From Synechococcales cyanobacterium PMM_0085 (GTDB taxonomy: Bacteria; Cyanobacteriota; Cyanobacteriia; Elainellales; Elainellaceae): a stretch of 6,354 nt of DNA. The position numbers were made by a program, and so were the translations under genes. The notes below the pieces were generated by a model, which saw only the letters and a program-made list of their open reading frames with translations, did no database searches and was not told the origin of the DNA. The DNA lies in contig CASBQJ010000317.1 in the NCBI GenBank assembly GCA_949127705.1, positions 1 to 6,354 of the forward strand, given 5' to 3'. Of this stretch, positions 1 to 4,782 are shown piece after piece; positions within the stretch are counted from its first letter, which is position 1; each line of letters starts with the position of its first letter.

Positions 1-238
1 CCACCAAGTTAAACTCAATGTGATTGAGCAGCGTGGTCACAAAGGCAAACAGCAAAAACGGTAGCGACAGCACCAAAATTAGCCCGACAGTGGCTAGCGC
101 ATAGATTGGACGGCTGGCACCCATCAGCCCCAAAGCTGCCGCCAAACTAATAAACAGCACCATTAGCCAAACAATAATTTGGCCGTAAATATCACCAAAG
201 GTGAGCGTACAGACCATCCGATATTTTCTTAAATCCAT
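1..238 (-). CDS. Small two-helix membrane protein, conserved-hypothetical type (3' end beyond window)
   Basis: An open frame reads leftward from an ATG at 238-236 to the window edge without a stop, giving 79 residues beginning MDLRKYRMVCTLTFGD. Two hydrophobic stretches, about residues 21-40 and 45-69, look like membrane helices separated by a short polar turn (GASRP), so an inner- or thylakoid-membrane location is likely. A purine-rich GGGGGAAG sits 5 nt upstream of the ATG and supports this start. The gene diverges from the pseudouridine synthase gene across a 124-bp spacer. I recognise no enzymatic motif and assign no function. The C-terminus is outside the window, so total length is unknown. 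Confidence 0.72.
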   Translation of the reverse strand, partial: MDLRKYRMVCTLTFGDIYGQIIVWLMVLFISLAAALGLMGASRPIYALATVGLILVLSLPFLLFAFVTTLLNHIEFNLV

Positions 239-320
239 TGTTCTTCCCCCAATATAATGCTTAATACTAACGTTTTACAGTAAGTCATAGACCGGGCATA
301 GGGGCGTAGTCTAAACCTTT

Positions 321-348
321 GTGACAGTCTGCAACAGTTCTTTATATT
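321..348 (+). promoter_or_regulatory. Putative -35/-10 promoter of the pseudouridine synthase gene
   Basis: GTGACA (321-326, 5/6 match to TTGACA) lies 16 bp before TATATT (343-348, 5/6 match to TATAAT). Transcription would begin near 355, leaving only a short leader before the ATG at 363, where no good Shine-Dalgarno sequence is seen. This is a prediction from consensus alone. Confidence 0.45.
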
Positions 349-362
349 GTCTTGCCTGAGTC

Positions 363-941
363 ATGCCTGATCGGTATTTGCTGTTTTATAAGCCTTACAA
401 CGTGCTGTCGCAGTTTAGCGAGCAGGCTGATAGTCCAGCTCGCAGCCTCAAAGAGTTTATTAACGTACCCAATGTCTATCCGGTGGGGCGGCTAGATCGT
501 GACAGTGAAGGGCTGCTGCTGCTAACCAGCAATGGACAGTTGCAGCATCGCCTCAGCGACCCGAAATTTGGCCATCTGCGTACCTATTGGGTGCAGGTGG
601 AGCACATCCCCACCGAAGAGGCGCTCCAGCATCTGCGGCAGGGGCTATGGATTCAAACCTATCGCAGTCGTCCGGCAGCGGTAAAGCGAATAGAGCCGCC
701 GGAGCTGCCACCGCGCGATCCGCCGATTCGCTACCGTCAGCAGATTCCCACCGCCTGGGTTGAGCTAGTCTTGAGCGAGGGCAAAAACCGCCAGGTGCGG
801 CGGATGACGGCGGCGGTTGGGTTTCCGACCTTACGTCTGGTGCGGGTTGCCATTGGTAGTTTGACCCTAGACGGGTTGCAGCCCGGTCAGTGGCGAGCGT
901 TAAGTCCGGCTGAGCTGATGAGAGTTAAGGCAGAAATCTAA
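363..941 (+). CDS. rluE: RsuA/RluB/E/F-family 23S rRNA pseudouridine synthase (RluE-like, no S4 domain)
   Basis: This 192-residue protein should isomerise a specific uridine of rRNA to pseudouridine in the cytoplasm. The family signature GRLDRDSEGLLLLT is at residues 42-55, with D45 as the expected catalytic aspartate. The basic motif RTYWVQVE (73-80) and the C-terminal EGKNRQVRRM motif (139-148) complete the fold. The catalytic domain begins almost at residue 1, so the N-terminal S4 RNA-binding domain of RsuA, RluB and RluF is missing. This matches RluE, which in E. coli modifies U2457 of 23S rRNA; that target is inferred here. An in-frame TGA at 357-359 just before the ATG makes 363 the first possible ATG. 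The gene stands alone between a divergent membrane-protein gene and a mobile segment that begins some 45 bp after its stop. No terminator is evident after it. Confidence 0.9.
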   Translation: MPDRYLLFYKPYNVLSQFSEQADSPARSLKEFINVPNVYPVGRLDRDSEGLLLLTSNGQLQHRLSDPKFGHLRTYWVQVEHIPTEEALQHLRQGLWIQTYRSRPAAVKRIEPPELPPRDPPIRYRQQIPTAWVELVLSEGKNRQVRRMTAAVGFPTLRLVRVAIGSLTLDGLQPGQWRALSPAELMRVKAEI

Positions 942-986
942 GGGACGGTTTAGCCAATCTTGAAAAATGAGCTTTGTCAGTAGCAG

Positions 987-1022
987 CCCCGCGCTCTACC
1001 TGTACTCAGGTGAGCGACGGGA
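987..1022 (+). repeat. Left-end hairpin of the IS200/IS605-type element
   Basis: Arms 988-991 with 1018-1021, 992-996 with 1012-1016 and 998-1002 with 1007-1011 make a 14-bp stem. It has two single-base bulges (T997 and A1017) and a TACT loop. The outer arms match the right-end hairpin exactly, including the bulge position, which argues that both are bound by the same transposase. The upper stem differs completely between the two ends. Confidence 0.7.
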
Positions 1023-1045
1023 AGAATGCGCGCGAGGTGACGACG

Positions 1046-1081
1046 CTCATCCGACCAATGCCGTAGGCGAGAGAGGATGAG
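1046..1081. repeat. Nested inverted repeat between left hairpin and RHH gene
   Basis: CTCATCC (1046-1052) is perfectly complementary to GGATGAG (1075-1081), and an inner GCC-GTA-GGC stem (1060-1068) lies between. No T-run follows on either strand, so this is not a canonical intrinsic terminator, although it sits 18 bp after the RHH stop codon and could end or stabilise that transcript. Role unknown. Confidence 0.5.
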
Positions 1082-1098
1082 ATGGAGGAAACGAGCAA

Positions 1099-1251
1099 CT
1101 ATCTATCGGAAGAATCGGAAATCTTTCGCCTTAAGGATCGGATAAGTTCCCTGACCACATCGGTTTGGGTTCTACCTGACTGATGGCAATAGCGTTTAAG
1201 CAATTCCATCTCTGACTCATCAATCCTCATGTTAAAAGTTGTTTTGGCCAT
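1099..1251 (-). CDS. Small ribbon-helix-helix (CopG/Arc-like) DNA-binding protein
   Basis: The frame encodes 50 residues from an ATG at 1251-1249 to a TAG at 1101-1099. It shows the complete ribbon-helix-helix pattern: a short strand KTTFNMRID (residues 3-11), helix ESEMELLKRYCHQSG (12-26), a turn at RTQ, and helix TDVVRELIRSLRRK (30-43). Such proteins dimerise, pair their N-terminal strands and insert them into the major groove, often repressing their own promoter. Starting at M8 would remove most of the strand, so M1 is preferred. The gene is divergent from tnpB, with 34 bp between start codons, and lies within the element's hairpins. No toxin gene adjoins it, so an antitoxin role is not supported; control of tnpB and of itself is the simplest inference. 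I see no strong Shine-Dalgarno sequence. Confidence 0.8.
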   Translation of the reverse strand: MAKTTFNMRIDESEMELLKRYCHQSGRTQTDVVRELIRSLRRKISDSSDR

Positions 1252-1254
1252 CAC

Positions 1255-1283
1255 AATGTACTGTTAATTACGTTACAATAGTA
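1255..1283. promoter_or_regulatory. Divergent tnpB/RHH promoter region with candidate RHH operator
   Basis: The 34-bp spacer holds an imperfect inverted repeat, TACTGTT (1259-1265) and AATAGTA (1277-1283), with one mismatch and an 11-nt centre. GTTA recurs at 1263 and 1272, one helical near-turn apart, and RHH dimers typically bind short repeats spaced this way. TACAAT (1274-1279) is a good -10 for tnpB and would start RNA at or near the ATG at 1286, implying a leaderless message. TACATT (1260-1255, minus) is a possible -10 for the RHH gene. The -35 matches are weak. Binding by the RHH protein is inferred. Confidence 0.4.
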
Positions 1284-1285
1284 GC

Positions 1286-2506
1286 ATGAGAACCGCCTAC
1301 CAGCATCGCTTACGTCTAACGACCGCACAGGAAGCCACCATAGATGGGTGGCTAGAACTTTGCCGCCGTCAGTACAACTATCGACTGGCAGAGCGGTTCA
1401 ATTGGTGGGAGCAAAATCGCTGCGACGTGAATGCCTGTCCATTGATTTGCTACCTGCCAGAGTTGAAAGAAAACCCTGACTTCTATTCTCAGAAGCGAGA
1501 TCTGGTCAACTCGAAAAAGCTGTTCCCTGACTACAAAGAGCTTCCCTCTCATACCTTGCAAGACGTTATTGCACGGGTAGGGAAGACATTTGACCGCTGG
1601 TTAAGTGGGGATGGCAACGGTAAGCGTAGTGGTAAGCCAAGATTCAAAGGTCGAGGGCGGTTTCGTTCGATTGGGTTCCCTGATCTAATCAAGCCTGACC
1701 ACATTGATGGGCACTTTATCCAGCTCCCCAAAATTGGCAAAATCAAGTTGATTTTGCATCGTCCACTGCCTGATGGATTCAAAGTAAAAACGGCTGCAAT
1801 TGTCAAAAAAGCAGACGGTTATTACGTCACGCTATCGCTCCAAGATTCATCGGTTCCTGTCCTCAGCCCCGATCTGCCAACGATGGATAACACCATTGGG
1901 ATTGATCTGGGATTGAAAGCGTTCCTGGTGGACGATGCAGGCGCGGAGGTGGCAATCCCTCAGTTCTATCGCAAAGCGCAGCAGCGTTTGAAGCGGGCGC
2001 AACGCTCCCTCTCTCGCAAAAAGAAGGGGTCTAACCGTCGCAGAAAAGCGGTTAAGCGCGTCGCTAGATTGCACCTCAAAGTCGCCAATCAGCGCAAAGA
2101 CTTTCACTACAAGACCGCTAAACAGCTGCTCAACAAAGGAAAGAATATTGGGCATGAAACGCTCAATATCAAAGGACTAGCGAAAACTCGCATGTCTAAA
2201 TCCGTGAACGATGCCGGATGGGGTACGTTCCTGAAAATTCTTGAAATCAAGGCTGAAAGAGCCGGGTTACTTGCAATTCCAGTGAACCCAAACGGCACGA
2301 CTCAGGACTGTTCAAGCTGTGGGGTTAAGGTTCCAAAGACGCTGGCTGACAGATGGCATTCTTGCCCTGAATGCGGCTGCGAATTGGATCGTGACCATAA
2401 CGCAGCAATCAATATAAAACAAAGGGCGGTGGGTCATCCCGTCCAAGCTCTCCGAGGCGACCGGAATACCGAGCCTGTGAAGAGAGAAGCCCGCGCTATA
2501 GCATAG
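1286..2506 (+). CDS. tnpB: TnpB RNA-guided endonuclease of an IS200/IS605-type element
   Basis: This 406-residue TnpB is full length for the family (about 350-450) with no frameshift. TnpB proteins use an omega-RNA from the element's right end to cleave matching DNA beside a short TAM, which helps the element persist at donor sites. RuvC motifs are intact: GIDLGLKAF with D207, HETLNIKGL with E291, and LDRDHNAAINI with D370. The four-cysteine zinc finger is C342, C345, C360 and C363. The N-terminal half (1-200) is the usual wedge/REC region, with the conserved GKPRFKGRGRFRSIGF stretch at 116-131. A basic helix (229-275) follows RuvC-I. The ATG at 1286 has no Shine-Dalgarno sequence but follows a TACAAT box by 6 nt. 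The TAG stop lies in the loop of the right-end hairpin, so the last codons double as element-end and probable omega-RNA sequence. The intact catalytic triad argues for an active nuclease, not a TldR-type repressor. Confidence 0.93.
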   Translation: MRTAYQHRLRLTTAQEATIDGWLELCRRQYNYRLAERFNWWEQNRCDVNACPLICYLPELKENPDFYSQKRDLVNSKKLFPDYKELPSHTLQDVIARVGKTFDRWLSGDGNGKRSGKPRFKGRGRFRSIGFPDLIKPDHIDGHFIQLPKIGKIKLILHRPLPDGFKVKTAAIVKKADGYYVTLSLQDSSVPVLSPDLPTMDNTIGIDLGLKAFLVDDAGAEVAIPQFYRKAQQRLKRAQRSLSRKKKGSNRRRKAVKRVARLHLKVANQRKDFHYKTAKQLLNKGKNIGHETLNIKGLAKTRMSKSVNDAGWGTFLKILEIKAERAGLLAIPVNPNGTTQDCSSCGVKVPKTLADRWHSCPECGCELDRDHNAAINIKQRAVGHPVQALRGDRNTEPVKREARAIA

Positions 2507-2528
2507 CTCAGCGTCGGGAGTATGTCAC
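2440..2528 (+). ncRNA. Putative omega-RNA (reRNA) scaffold at the tnpB 3' end
   Basis: In characterised TnpB elements the guide RNA comes from the 3' end of tnpB plus the right end, with the guide starting at the element boundary. Here the segment folds into a stem AGGC/GCCT (2455-2458 with 2473-2476) enclosing CGG-AATA-CCG, then the right-end hairpin (2490-2518). The guide would begin at about 2529, reading TGCGAATATC and onwards. The 5' limit at 2440 is a guess, and the RNA is inferred from family knowledge and local structure. Confidence 0.5.
2489..2520 (+). repeat. Right-end hairpin of the IS200/IS605-type element
   Basis: CCCG and CGCT (2490-2497) pair with AGCG and CGGG (2510-2513, 2515-2518), with T2514 bulged, enclosing a 12-nt loop that holds the tnpB stop codon. 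An alternative inner fold pairs GCTAT (2495-2499... region) with ATAGC just after it. The arms match the left hairpin base for base. TCAC, a plausible cleavage site, follows at 2525-2528. Confidence 0.72.
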
Positions 2529-2849
2529 TGCGAATATCTTGTTCGCGTGGTGAGCGGAACTGGGAGTCCTTCAAAGTGACTTTGATAGAGCACTAGTAGA
2601 AGACGGCGCAAGTTTAGCTATTGTAGGGCGGGCATCTTGCCCGCGCAGGCTGGAAGCCTGCACTACGAATGGTAGGCAGATTTACGCCTCAGACTACTAG
2701 CGTCTATCCGGAATATTGCGTATTCTCTTAGTACAGGGTTCTGATCGCTAGCTGGTAGATTTCCGCTTCTCCCCAGATATCTCCAGCAATCATATCTACT
2801 TTTAAACGGTTCAGTTGGATGAGATGTGCGGCTAACCCGAGCCATTACC
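2529..2849. other. Gene-free stretch right of the element
   Basis: No convincing coding frame is present on either strand. The stretch holds two weak stem-loops (GCGAA/TTCGC at 2530-2546; TCAAAG/CTTTGA at 2571-2585), the three-armed repeat at 2621-2668, and about 180 bp of ordinary-looking DNA in which I see no clear promoter. Joined to the sequence left of the element, its left margin should represent the pre-insertion intergenic region after the pseudouridine synthase gene. Confidence 0.55.
2621..2668. repeat. Three-armed intergenic dyad repeat (cyanobacterial type)
   Basis: Two perfect 7-bp hairpins are directly adjacent: GCGGGCA-TCT-TGCCCGC (2628-2644) and GCAGGCT-GGA-AGCCTGC (2645-2661). 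They are closed by an outer stem, TTGTAG with CTACGA (2621-2626 with 2663-2668, one G-T pair). A single strand would form a compact three-way junction. Repeats of this look, bounded by GTAGGG and ACTAC, are scattered in intergenic DNA of many cyanobacteria. No T-run follows, so it is probably not a simple terminator. Confidence 0.75.
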
Positions 2850-3230
2850 ATGGTTTTAACTTTATCTGGCGAAACTCCTGATCCGTCCTTGGCGGAGCTA
2901 ATCGACTACAGCCTGCGGGCGGCGGCACTGCGGCAGGAACGACCTGCGATCGCACCTGCTGAATCGGCTGTGGCAACTGCGGCAAACTGGCTGCCCGACG
3001 GTGATATGGCAGCAGTCGATGTGGACTTGTGGAACATCAACTGCTGCGACTTGGATCACCCGGTGATGCTCTCACCTTTACGCGATCGCGACCTCAAGGT
3101 CTTGCTGGAATGGTTTACTCCCGACAGGATTGACGATGTTGAAGCCGATATTTGGCAATATCTGCGACGACTCATCCCCGAACCCTGCTGGGAAGACGAC
3201 CCGTTCGACTTTTTGCAAGAGTATCTTTAG
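2850..3230 (+). CDS. Hypothetical acidic protein, unrecognised family
   Basis: The frame gives 126 residues from the ATG at 2850, starting MVLTLSGETPDPS. A GTG at 2826 in the same frame would add eight residues (MRLTRAIT) and is preceded by GGATGAG, so it remains possible. The protein is acidic and rich in leucine, aspartate and tryptophan. An N-terminal helix (about 10-25) leads through an alanine-rich linker to a C-terminal region ending PCWEDDPFDFLQEYL. No signal peptide, membrane segment or catalytic motif is visible. Two HIP1 sites inside the frame (2946, 3082), which remain open codons, suggest a resident gene. It converges on the phosphoribosyltransferase gene with 51 bp between the stops. 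Coding status rests on frame length and composition. Confidence 0.62.
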   Translation: MVLTLSGETPDPSLAELIDYSLRAAALRQERPAIAPAESAVATAANWLPDGDMAAVDVDLWNINCCDLDHPVMLSPLRDRDLKVLLEWFTPDRIDDVEADIWQYLRRLIPEPCWEDDPFDFLQEYL

Positions 3231-3281
3231 CTGGTTCAACAGCTCAAGCAAAATCCTGAGCACCCGATCCATCTTGATCCA

Positions 3282-3812
3282 TCAAGACGGAGTTGCAGCC
3301 GGGGTAGACCACTTCTGTGCCAGTTCAGCGGCTGTTACCTGTTCATAGGGTTCAAACGGCTGATGAATCCACGGATTGTGAGCCAGATAATCGACATAGT
3401 AGTCGGGTTCAATCACAGAGCATTGCTTGTACCACAACACAGCCGTGCGAATTTCATCAATGTAAAACCCATAGCGAGAGTTGAGCCAGTCAATGCTGCG
3501 CTTCAGACTTTCGCCAGAATCTACCAAGTCATCGACCAACAGCACACGATTGCCGACACTAGCAGTCGTCATGGCCAAATCGCGAGAGAAGGTAATTGAC
3601 CCTCGCACTTGGCCGCCAGTGCCTCCGTAAGACGCGGTAGATAGAATGGCCATCGGTTGGTCGTAGATGCGCGATAGCAGGTCGCCAATGCGCAATCCGC
3701 CTCGGGCAAGGCAAACAATTTGGTTGAATTCCCAGTTGGATGCATAGACTTTGACGGCAAGCTGTTCAATTTTTTGATGGTACTCTGACCAAGAGACATG
3801 CAGGTCTGACAT
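3282..3812 (-). CDS. PRPP-dependent phosphoribosyltransferase (COG2236/Gpt-like)
   Basis: A 176-residue protein from the ATG at 3812-3810. The PRPP-binding loop RVLLVDDLVDSGESL lies at residues 89-103 with the paired aspartates D94 and D95, and the pyrophosphate loop ARGGLRIGD is at 36-44. The segment NPWIHQPFE (146-154) resembles the C-terminal base-binding hood of xanthine/hypoxanthine phosphoribosyltransferases. It would transfer ribose-5-phosphate from PRPP to a purine base in the cytoplasm; the base is not determined. The frame runs 20 codons further upstream to 3872, but the family usually begins near MSDLHVSWSEYHQKI, so the internal ATG is chosen. It follows the folate cyclo-ligase gene on the same strand after a 116-bp gap, so co-transcription is possible but not certain. 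The last codon region forms a short hairpin (3272-3287) without a T-run. Confidence 0.87.
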   Translation of the reverse strand: MSDLHVSWSEYHQKIEQLAVKVYASNWEFNQIVCLARGGLRIGDLLSRIYDQPMAILSTASYGGTGGQVRGSITFSRDLAMTTASVGNRVLLVDDLVDSGESLKRSIDWLNSRYGFYIDEIRTAVLWYKQCSVIEPDYYVDYLAHNPWIHQPFEPYEQVTAAELAQKWSTPAATPS

Positions 3813-3851
3813 GATGGAAAGGCTAGGGGCGCAGGGAATTAGGATGTGAGA

Positions 3852-3857
3852 ATAATA
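3852..3857 (-). promoter_or_regulatory. Possible -10 box of the phosphoribosyltransferase gene
   Basis: TATTAT on the minus strand lies 39 nt before the chosen ATG, in the gap after the folate cyclo-ligase gene. No matching -35 is found at 16-18 bp, so this would be a -10-only promoter at best. If used, it also rules out the longer start at 3872. Confidence 0.22.
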
Positions 3858-3928
3858 CAACTGGATGGCCAAAATTCCCTAGCATTCTGTTCGACTGCTG
3901 GAGTTTGAGTACAGCTTTGGTGAAAAAA

Positions 3929-4543
3929 TTATCGATTTTGGGGTACTGTGATCCCAGCTTCGGTGCCGATTGCCTGTAATGGCTGATCCCACGGGTCATG
4001 GGGCAGGCGCGACAGGTAAGCGTCCTGGAATAGGATGCCCACGGTGGCCTTACCCGCCCAATCGGGCTGGCTGAACAGGCGATCGTAAAAGCCACCGCCA
4101 TATCCCAATCGGTACCCTTGCTGATCGCACGCTACAGCAGGTACTAAAATTAAATCCACGCGCTCAGGGTAAATTCTAGGGGCATCTGGATGTGGCTCTA
4201 GAATGCCATAAGCTCCGGTTTGCAGCGGGTAAATCGTCGCTAGGTCTGACCCCGGCGGTGACCATGGCGGTGACCCCGGCGGTGACCATTGATGCCAGGT
4301 CAACTCTTGGCCAACGCAGCGGGGAAATCCCCACTGCTTGGGCAGCACAAACAGCGGGCTGAGGTCTGGCTCTTGGCGAAAACTGAAGTAGGCCAGCACC
4401 GTTTGCGCGTGCTGAAATGGCAACCAGGTTTTGAGGTGGCTACAGAGGCGATCGCTTTGTTGTCGCCATTGAGCAGGCGGGACCGCTTGACGGGTACTGA
4501 GGAGCGATCGCCGCAGGTCGGTTTTGCTAGCAGGAGAAGTCAC
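3929..4543 (-). CDS. 5-formyltetrahydrofolate cyclo-ligase (methenyl-THF synthetase)
   Basis: The enzyme converts 5-formyl-THF and ATP to 5,10-methenyl-THF, returning a stable folate store to one-carbon metabolism in the cytoplasm. The 204-residue protein has normal length (about 180-210). The diagnostic substrate/ATP motif is LVPAVACDQQGYRLGYGGGFYDR (starting at residue 133, with key G149-G151, Y153 and D154). K7 and R11-R12 near the N-terminus and YGILEP (112-117) also fit the family. The C-terminal GTEAGI (193-198) is the usual end motif. The start is a GTG at 4543-4541; no Shine-Dalgarno sequence is clear, so the start is only moderately certain. Residues 86-99 (WSPPGSPPWSPPGS) are an in-frame low-complexity insert encoded by a 12-bp tandem repeat, in a loop before the conserved core. 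Two HIP1 sites lie near the 5' end. The phosphoribosyltransferase gene follows on the same strand. Confidence 0.93.
   Translation of the reverse strand: MTSPASKTDLRRSLLSTRQAVPPAQWRQQSDRLCSHLKTWLPFQHAQTVLAYFSFRQEPDLSPLFVLPKQWGFPRCVGQELTWHQWSPPGSPPWSPPGSDLATIYPLQTGAYGILEPHPDAPRIYPERVDLILVPAVACDQQGYRLGYGGGFYDRLFSQPDWAGKATVGILFQDAYLSRLPHDPWDQPLQAIGTEAGITVPQNR
4248..4289. repeat. 12-bp tandem repeat, 3.5 copies, inside the cyclo-ligase gene
   Basis: Units GACCCCGGCGGT (4248, 4272) and GACCATGGCGGT (4260) alternate, followed by a half unit GACCAT (4284-4289). On the minus strand they encode WSPP and GSPP in alternation. The 12-bp unit keeps the frame, so copy changes add or remove four residues. 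Confidence 0.9.
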
Positions 4544-4628
4544 AAGGGAGACCGCAGCGATTCATGTCTTCAGATTCAAGTCTTCAGTAAGGATTGCGAA
4601 TTAAATAACTTGCAAAATTGACGCACCT

Positions 4629-4671
4629 GTAGGGACATGGCACTGCCATGTCCCTACTGCCATGTCCCTAC
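4629..4671. repeat. Perfect 14-bp palindrome with a second tandem arm
   Basis: GTAGGGACATGGCA (4629-4642), one central C, then TGCCATGTCCCTAC (4644-4657) form a perfect inverted repeat. The right arm is immediately repeated at 4658-4671, so the left arm can pair with either copy. The repeat lies between the start of the cyclo-ligase gene and the 3' end of phoX. Similar GTAGGG...CCCTAC dyads occur in many cyanobacterial intergenic regions. Confidence 0.85.
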
Positions 4672-4716
4672 CCAAGGAATTGCCTATTAATAAATTCATG
4701 ATCCTAAGTATGACTT

Positions 4717-4749
4717 AAAAAAATCCCTGGGGGCGATCGCCACCAGGGA
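4717..4749 (-). terminator. Intrinsic terminator of phoX
   Basis: On the minus strand TCCCTGG and CCAGGGA (4749-4743 with 4730-4724) pair. Inside them the palindrome GGCGATCGCC, a HIP1 site, extends the stem after one mismatch. Seven Ts follow at once (4723-4717). It lies 33 bp after the phoX stop and should end that transcript before the cyclo-ligase gene. Confidence 0.88.
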
Positions 4750-4782
4750 GCTACAGATGAGTATTCTGTGACTGAACTGGGC

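Larger units (their letters stand above)
987..2528 (+). mobile_element. IS200/IS605-type element with tnpB and an RHH gene but no tnpA
   Basis: The segment contains tnpB and a divergent RHH gene, framed by hairpins with the same arms in the same orientation. CCCGCGCT occurs at 988-995 and 2490-2497; AGCG-N-CGGGA occurs at 1013-1022 and 2510-2519, with a bulged base at the same place. Subterminal hairpins near both ends are the hallmark of elements mobilised by Y1 transposases. The right end is placed just after TCAC (2525-2528), about 10 nt past the hairpin, as usual for this superfamily. The left end must lie upstream of the hairpin, somewhere in about 945-987, and cannot be fixed. No Y1 transposase with HUH motif exists in the window, so movement would need TnpA in trans. 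Elements of this class make no target duplication, and none is seen. Alternatively, the left hairpin could be a remnant right end of an older copy. Confidence 0.68.

Noticed and set aside
1099..1251. RHH protein as the antitoxin of a toxin-antitoxin pair
   Set aside because: No small toxin-like frame adjoins it; its only close neighbour is tnpB in the opposite direction.
1286..2506. TnpB as a nuclease-dead TldR-type transcription repressor
   Set aside because: RuvC residues D207, E291 and D370 and all four zinc cysteines are present.
2530..2546. Stem GCGAA/TTCGC as part of the element's right end
   Set aside because: It lies beyond the TCAC boundary, has no counterpart at the left end, and a 5-bp stem with a 7-nt loop is common by chance.
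2621..2668. tRNA or CRISPR repeat
   Set aside because: Stem sizes and loops do not match tRNA arms, there is no T-loop consensus, and there is no spaced array of the unit.
942..2849. A remnant TnpA (Y1, HUH) gene
   Set aside because: No frame on either strand shows an HUH motif or catalytic tyrosine context; the divergent slot holds the RHH gene.
2663..2851. Minus-strand 62-residue frame in the gap
   Set aside because: It overlaps the three-armed repeat, has no recognisable motif or ribosome site, and covers the upstream region of the 2850 gene.
3272..3287. Hairpin TCTTGAT-CC-ATCAAGA as a terminator between convergent genes
   Set aside because: The loop is only two bases, the stem is AT-rich and no T-run follows on either strand; it also overlaps the phosphoribosyltransferase stop codon.
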